64,000 nucleotides of DNA. Source: a virus. Positions 60,712-64,000 of this stretch are shown here, in pieces (positions within the stretch are counted from its first letter, which is position 1; the number at the start of each line of letters is the position of its first letter). Under the pieces are notes generated by a model. It was not told where the DNA came from. It made no database searches and was given only the letters and a program-made list of their open reading frames with translations. The DNA lies in IMG/VR virus record IMGVR_UViG_3300035158_000183, positions 110,035 to 174,034 of that record. One strand, given 5' to 3'. The translations under genes were made by a program, and so were the position numbers.

Positions 60712-62934
60712 ATGTCACACACACGCAAGCGCATCTGGACGAAACGTGGCTGGCAAGATATACCAGTTACGGGAGAAGACCTAGAACGACTCATGTCTCC
60801 CCGGGCTCGTAGGTCGTCATACGAGGAAATCCCGGAGAGCACAGCACCGCCAAGTGAGATGAGCTTGGTACAGGAGGCACACAACGCAATACAAGTCGAG
60901 CCTATTGGATCCAAGCTTGACGAGTTGCCGGGGCCGCTGAGGGATATAGTCTCACAGCCTGACGAATGGCACATAGTCAACAACAAGCTATTCAGAGTTG
61001 TAGACGAAATCACACAGGTTGTGGAACGGAAACACTGGGGCTCAGACAAGGATGATGCCGATGCCGACCCATTGGCCACGCCTGACACCACCAGCAGGCT
61101 CTTCTTGGAGGAGCTAGGGCTGGTCTATCCTGAAGCCACGAGCACGGAGATTACTGACATCCTGGGGTCCGCAGCAGCTGCCGATGGCGGCTACCAGGTG
61201 TATGACACTTCTCAGGGCACACGGGTAGACGTAGACCCATCCCACATATCCATTGTACCCGGTGGAGCATTCTTCGACGAAGACGTGGAAGCCGGCTACA
61301 GCGGCCATGATCACAACGAGATCGTGATGCAACGTGGCCTGAAGACGTTCACAGCCAACATGCCCGACCTGCCGGATGAGGCATACGCGAAACTAGCCGA
61401 AATCAAAGACGAATATGATGCTCTTATAGCCAGGGTCAAGGATGACAAGGAGCTGGAACTGCTATACGTCATGTTTGAGCAGGCTCTGGACAGGGTGATC
61501 AACCCATACCTGACGCTAGCGCTCAATTCACCCTACTGTGGCAGAGGCTACTCAGCTCCCCAGCGGGAGCACATATTCATCAATACTCCCCAGGTATTCC
61601 CAGCCAGCGAGGCAGCAGACGAGAGAGAACGGTTCTTCTACCAACTGATAGGTGAGGCAGGCTCATGCTCGAACTGGAATGACCTCTTCGGGCCACGCCT
61701 AACCACCAGGACTGTAGGACCTGATGGCAACGACCTGATCAGTACAACAAGGCCTGGAGGCTTCTTCGGGAAAGTACGCGGGATGTATGCCCATGATAAG
61801 GAGCTTAGCAATAAGTGGGGCCTAGTCGACCGGTACGACAAGGATGGCAACCTAGTACAGGAGTCAGCCTTCACCAAGGAACGGAAACAGTTCATCCGCC
61901 AGTACAGAGAGCAGAACAAGGGTGACGAAGAGGCTCTCAGGATTGCAGTCTGGGTGTGGTTCGACCGGATAGCCGGAGAAATCCCTGCTGTATACGACGG
62001 AGATGAGCTGGTACAACCGCGTAGGCGATTCAGGGACAGCATCTGGCGGCAGCGAAGGACCAAGGCCCTACAGGACCTGTTCCTCAAGCGCAGGCACTGG
62101 GACGCCATCTACGACATGCTAGGCGTAGTAAAGCAGCGGCTCCAGCTGTCCAAGAATCCTACTGAGGAGCGCCGGGACACACTTAAGAAGCTCGCCAAGT
62201 ACTTCCGGAAGGTCCAGTCATTATCCGACCTGAAGAGGTACATGGCATGGGCCCAGAAGCGCAGGGTAACCAGGACACGTGAGGCCGTAGACTGTAGTCA
62301 GTGCCGACAGCGGAGGCTATTCAGGCTACAGAGTGGCAACCGCACAGAGCTATGCATGGCCGCCGCAGGACCTGACGGATGGCAGATGCCACTGGACATA
62401 CTGCTCAGCAGGAAAGACCTGAAGTGCGCCCGGAAGAACCGAGGCGGAAAGTGCAAGAATTACCAGCCGTTCCAGAGGGCTCAGGACTGCACAGTAATAC
62501 CTAGCCTGCTAGACAGAGTATCAGTTAATGACGAGTATCTCTGGAAGAAGTCCTGCACCAAGAAGGAACGCTATCTGCTGGGCCGACTCCAGCTATTCGC
62601 AGCTCTCCACGAACAGGTCAAGTCTAACGAGCCTACTGACCTGGAGGATATCTCCATAACCTGCCCATACCTGACAAAGGAACGACACCAGGATGGCCGT
62701 GAGTATACTGTACCATGTGACTGTATGGCTACAGGCCAGCCGGAATTCTTCGAGCTGGATAATAACAGAGGCCTGCTGGGCATCCGGTGCGATGGCTGTA
62801 ATAAGATCGTCTGGCTATTACACCATAAGGAGAGTCCTGAGCTACTGACAAAGAGTGAACTGGCCGGAAGGTTCCATGTGGAAGGAGAAGACGGATGGAC
62901 ATTGGAATTATCACTCCCAAAGGATGGAGAATAG
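60712..62934 (+). CDS. Large protein of unknown function (740 aa)
   Basis: A hydrophilic protein with an acidic N-terminal third. The central Arg/Lys-rich region (about 430-540) is likely nucleic-acid-binding. Two Cys clusters are present: DCSQCRQRRLF through LKCARKNRGGKCKNY (about 525-585) and TCPYLTKE through IRCDGCNKIVW (about 645-715), each with several Cys. No polymerase, helicase or nuclease motif is visible. Following SSB- and XRE-type genes, a role in DNA metabolism is possible. Confidence 0.65.
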   Translation: MSHTRKRIWTKRGWQDIPVTGEDLERLMSPRARRSSYEEIPESTAPPSEMSLVQEAHNAIQVEPIGSKLDELPGPLRDIVSQPDEWHIVNNKLFRVVDEITQVVERKHWGSDKDDADADPLATPDTTSRLFLEELGLVYPEATSTEITDILGSAAAADGGYQVYDTSQGTRVDVDPSHISIVPGGAFFDEDVEAGYSGHDHNEIVMQRGLKTFTANMPDLPDEAYAKLAEIKDEYDALIARVKDDKELELLYVMFEQALDRVINPYLTLALNSPYCGRGYSAPQREHIFINTPQVFPASEAADERERFFYQLIGEAGSCSNWNDLFGPRLTTRTVGPDGNDLISTTRPGGFFGKVRGMYAHDKELSNKWGLVDRYDKDGNLVQESAFTKERKQFIRQYREQNKGDEEALRIAVWVWFDRIAGEIPAVYDGDELVQPRRRFRDSIWRQRRTKALQDLFLKRRHWDAIYDMLGVVKQRLQLSKNPTEERRDTLKKLAKYFRKVQSLSDLKRYMAWAQKRRVTRTREAVDCSQCRQRRLFRLQSGNRTELCMAAAGPDGWQMPLDILLSRKDLKCARKNRGGKCKNYQPFQRAQDCTVIPSLLDRVSVNDEYLWKKSCTKKERYLLGRLQLFAALHEQVKSNEPTDLEDISITCPYLTKERHQDGREYTVPCDCMATGQPEFFELDNNRGLLGIRCDGCNKIVWLLHHKESPELLTKSELAGRFHVEGEDGWTLELSLPKDGE

Positions 62935-63428
62935 ATCCAGGCCGTGGGGTACCAATACCACTGGTCATTACCCATGGCGCCGAACACAACAGGATCAAGT
63001 TCTTCCCACTCCTCGCCGCTCAACCATTCGATGATGAGATGGATAACATCGGGAAGACTGTCCTCATAACCGGCAAGGAGTACGTGATTAACAACAGGAG
63101 GTATGACCTCAGCTCAGGCTATGCCCTTGAAGCCTGGCTACTACCGCAAGGTACACTAATCCCTAAGCTAAGACGGTCAACAGGCCGTGAGGCCGACATC
63201 ATTCGTGATGAACACGGATTCCCAGCAAATGGATATTGGCCCGTGGTCAAACGAGTATGGGAAGACGAGCCAGAACCAGCTGAGGAGCCCTCCGCCCAAC
63301 CGCCAACACCTAACGACTTCATTGAACAGGCTATGGACGTACTATCCGAACTTACAGACATATCGGAATCATTCAACCTAGATGACAATGACGAAGAGGC
63401 TGAAGACACAGAACCAGGGCCGGAATAA
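62895..63428 (+). CDS. Hypothetical protein with acidic tail (177 aa)
   Basis: Starts inside the previous gene (40-nt overlap) after GAAGGAG. An ordered first 120 residues (ITPKGWRIDPG, KTVLITGKEYVINNRRYD) then a Pro/Glu-rich linker and a very acidic C-terminus. No family recognised. Confidence 0.6.
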   Translation: MDIGIITPKGWRIDPGRGVPIPLVITHGAEHNRIKFFPLLAAQPFDDEMDNIGKTVLITGKEYVINNRRYDLSSGYALEAWLLPQGTLIPKLRRSTGREADIIRDEHGFPANGYWPVVKRVWEDEPEPAEEPSAQPPTPNDFIEQAMDVLSELTDISESFNLDDNDEEAEDTEPGPE

Positions 63429-63553
63429 TGGTGTTCTCCCTGTAAGACATTACCTCTTGGGTGGTTACACTTTCCTGTTGCCCCTCGATAGGTGCCACCC
63501 AGCCCACCTGGGTACGTGGGTCCAGTAAACTGCCCAACCTATAAGGAGAACAC
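63428..63553 (+). promoter_or_regulatory. Structured leader with 5-codon ORF and masked ribosome binding site
   Basis: Immediately after the previous stop, ATG GTG TTC TCC CTG TAA (63428-63445, in a TAATG overlap) encodes MVFSL. Its GTGTTCTCC (63431-63439) is exactly complementary to GGAGAACAC (63545-63553), which contains the GGAG part of the next gene's Shine-Dalgarno. Between them lie possible hairpins GGGTGG/CCACCC and CCCAC/GTGGG. Ribosomes on the short ORF would open the mask, as in translational attenuation. Confidence 0.45.
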
Positions 63554-63898
63554 ATGGCCTCCAAGCAGAAGCTAATATTGGAGTTCGAGAATGGCCACCT
63601 ACGGAAGTGGACTGTTAAGGGCTGGCCGCCACCAGGCGAGCCTGATGCACTTAAAGACATACGGTCCAGGCTGTCCAAGCTCGAGGCCGACTGGGGAAGT
63701 GCAATGTGCCTCCTCAGCATGGCCATACCACGGATAATACGGCAGAACGAGCACCACAAAGACCTGGACGACTTCGACTGCCATATGCTGTTTTTGAAGA
63801 ACTCAGGAGCAGTCGAGCAGGCCTTGGCCCAGCTCCTGAGGACGCAGAAAGACGAAAACGGCTTGCCCATAGCTCCTAACGGGAGTATAGTCAATTGA
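63554..63898 (+). CDS. Hypothetical protein (114 aa)
   Basis: Soluble, helical protein (IRSRLSKLEADWGSAMCLLS). ATG follows AAGGAGAACAC, which can be sequestered by the upstream leader. Directly precedes the tRNA-Pro gene. Confidence 0.6.
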   Translation: MASKQKLILEFENGHLRKWTVKGWPPPGEPDALKDIRSRLSKLEADWGSAMCLLSMAIPRIIRQNEHHKDLDDFDCHMLFLKNSGAVEQALAQLLRTQKDENGLPIAPNGSIVN

Positions 63899-63901
63899 TT
63901 G

Positions 63902-63977
63902 CCGGGTGTAGCGTAGCCTGGCTTAACGCGGGTGCCTTGGGTGCATCAGAACGGGGATTCGAATCCCTCCACCCAGA
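63902..63977 (+). tRNA. tRNA-Pro (anticodon UGG)
   Basis: 76 nt. Acceptor CCGGGTG / CACCCAG with one C-A mismatch at 2-71, C1-G72 and discriminator A73 as expected for bacterial tRNA-Pro. D arm GCGT..ACGC with GG in the loop; anticodon arm GGTGC-CTTGGGT-GCATC giving UGG with G37; T arm GGGGA-TTCGAAT-CCCTC with an A-C mismatch at the loop end. CCA is not encoded. Fold is convincing despite two mismatches. Confidence 0.8.
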
Positions 63978-63988
63978 TAGGGAAGATC

Positions 63989-64000
63989 ATGACTGATAAA
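63989..64000 (+). CDS. Start of a further gene, cut by the window edge
   Basis: ATG 63989 preceded by AGGGAAG; only MTDK is visible. Listed so that the edge is not read as non-coding. Confidence 0.4.

Noticed and set aside
1-64000. Integrase, attachment site or insertion sequence
   Set aside because: No recombinase, transposase or terminal inverted repeats were found, so nothing here supports a temperate or IS-bearing element. The only mobile elements seen are inteins.

Overview
The window is one contiguous piece of a large, contractile-tailed (myovirus-type) bacteriophage genome. Roughly the first 43 kb reads leftward and holds packaging, head and tail genes in a classic order: terminase-like ATPases, portal fused to a MuF-type minor head domain, prohead protease/scaffold, HK97-fold major capsid protein, neck proteins, tail sheath, tail tube, two tube-like paralogues and giant tail/virion proteins. 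The last 20 kb reads rightward and is a dense run of about 45 mostly very small genes, many joined by TAATG or ATGA stop/start overlaps, typical of early or host-takeover regions. The host cannot be named. Shine-Dalgarno sequences are strong (AGGAGG type), one promoter matches the bacterial sigma70 consensus (TCGACA, 17 bp, TATAAT), and there is one recognisable tRNA-Pro(UGG).  LEFT ARM (1 to 43.3 kb, minus strand). Two virion-type giants (a truncated one at the left edge and a 2,610-residue ORF), two proteins in tail-chaperone position, three tube-type proteins, sheath, neck proteins, capsid and portal are followed upstream by terminase, three glycine/alanine-rich small proteins, a 1,638-residue multi-enzyme protein, a second terminase-like ATPase, a GroES-like co-chaperonin and a membrane-anchored response-regulator receiver domain. 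Four LAGLIDADG-type inteins are present: three in the 2,610-residue ORF (1,219 of its residues are intein) and one in the portal.  MOST UNUSUAL ITEM. The 1,638-residue protein (35216-40132) carries, in order, a DEDDh exonuclease, an HEXXH metallopeptidase-like domain, a PD-(D/E)XK nuclease and a protein-kinase-like domain. These are separated by five copies of a linker repeat of about 27 to 30 residues (consensus GxHPGSE-GAQ-R-HSEFGSGY/W). I infer a virion-associated, possibly processed and injected, multi-effector polyprotein; nothing in the sequence proves that.  CENTRE (43.3 to 44.5 kb). A 1.17 kb non-coding divergence region with several strong inverted repeats separates the two transcription units.  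RIGHT ARM (44.5 to 64 kb, plus strand). It begins with four small genes whose ribosome binding sites sit next to near-identical mini-hairpins (GCCC-UAAC-GGGC or GCCC-GCAA-GGGC). Three of them are preceded by compact tRNA-like elements. Next come a spacer with a GGTACTGGT-type degenerate tandem repeat, a NADAR-family protein bracketed by perfect 35-bp direct repeats, a divergent miniature SRAP (YedK/HMCES-like) protein, a P-loop kinase-like protein, zinc-ribbon miniproteins, two clusters of small membrane proteins, an SSB-like protein with an acidic tail, an XRE repressor-like protein, a 740-residue protein of unknown function, and a gene with a structured leader that can mask its ribosome binding site.
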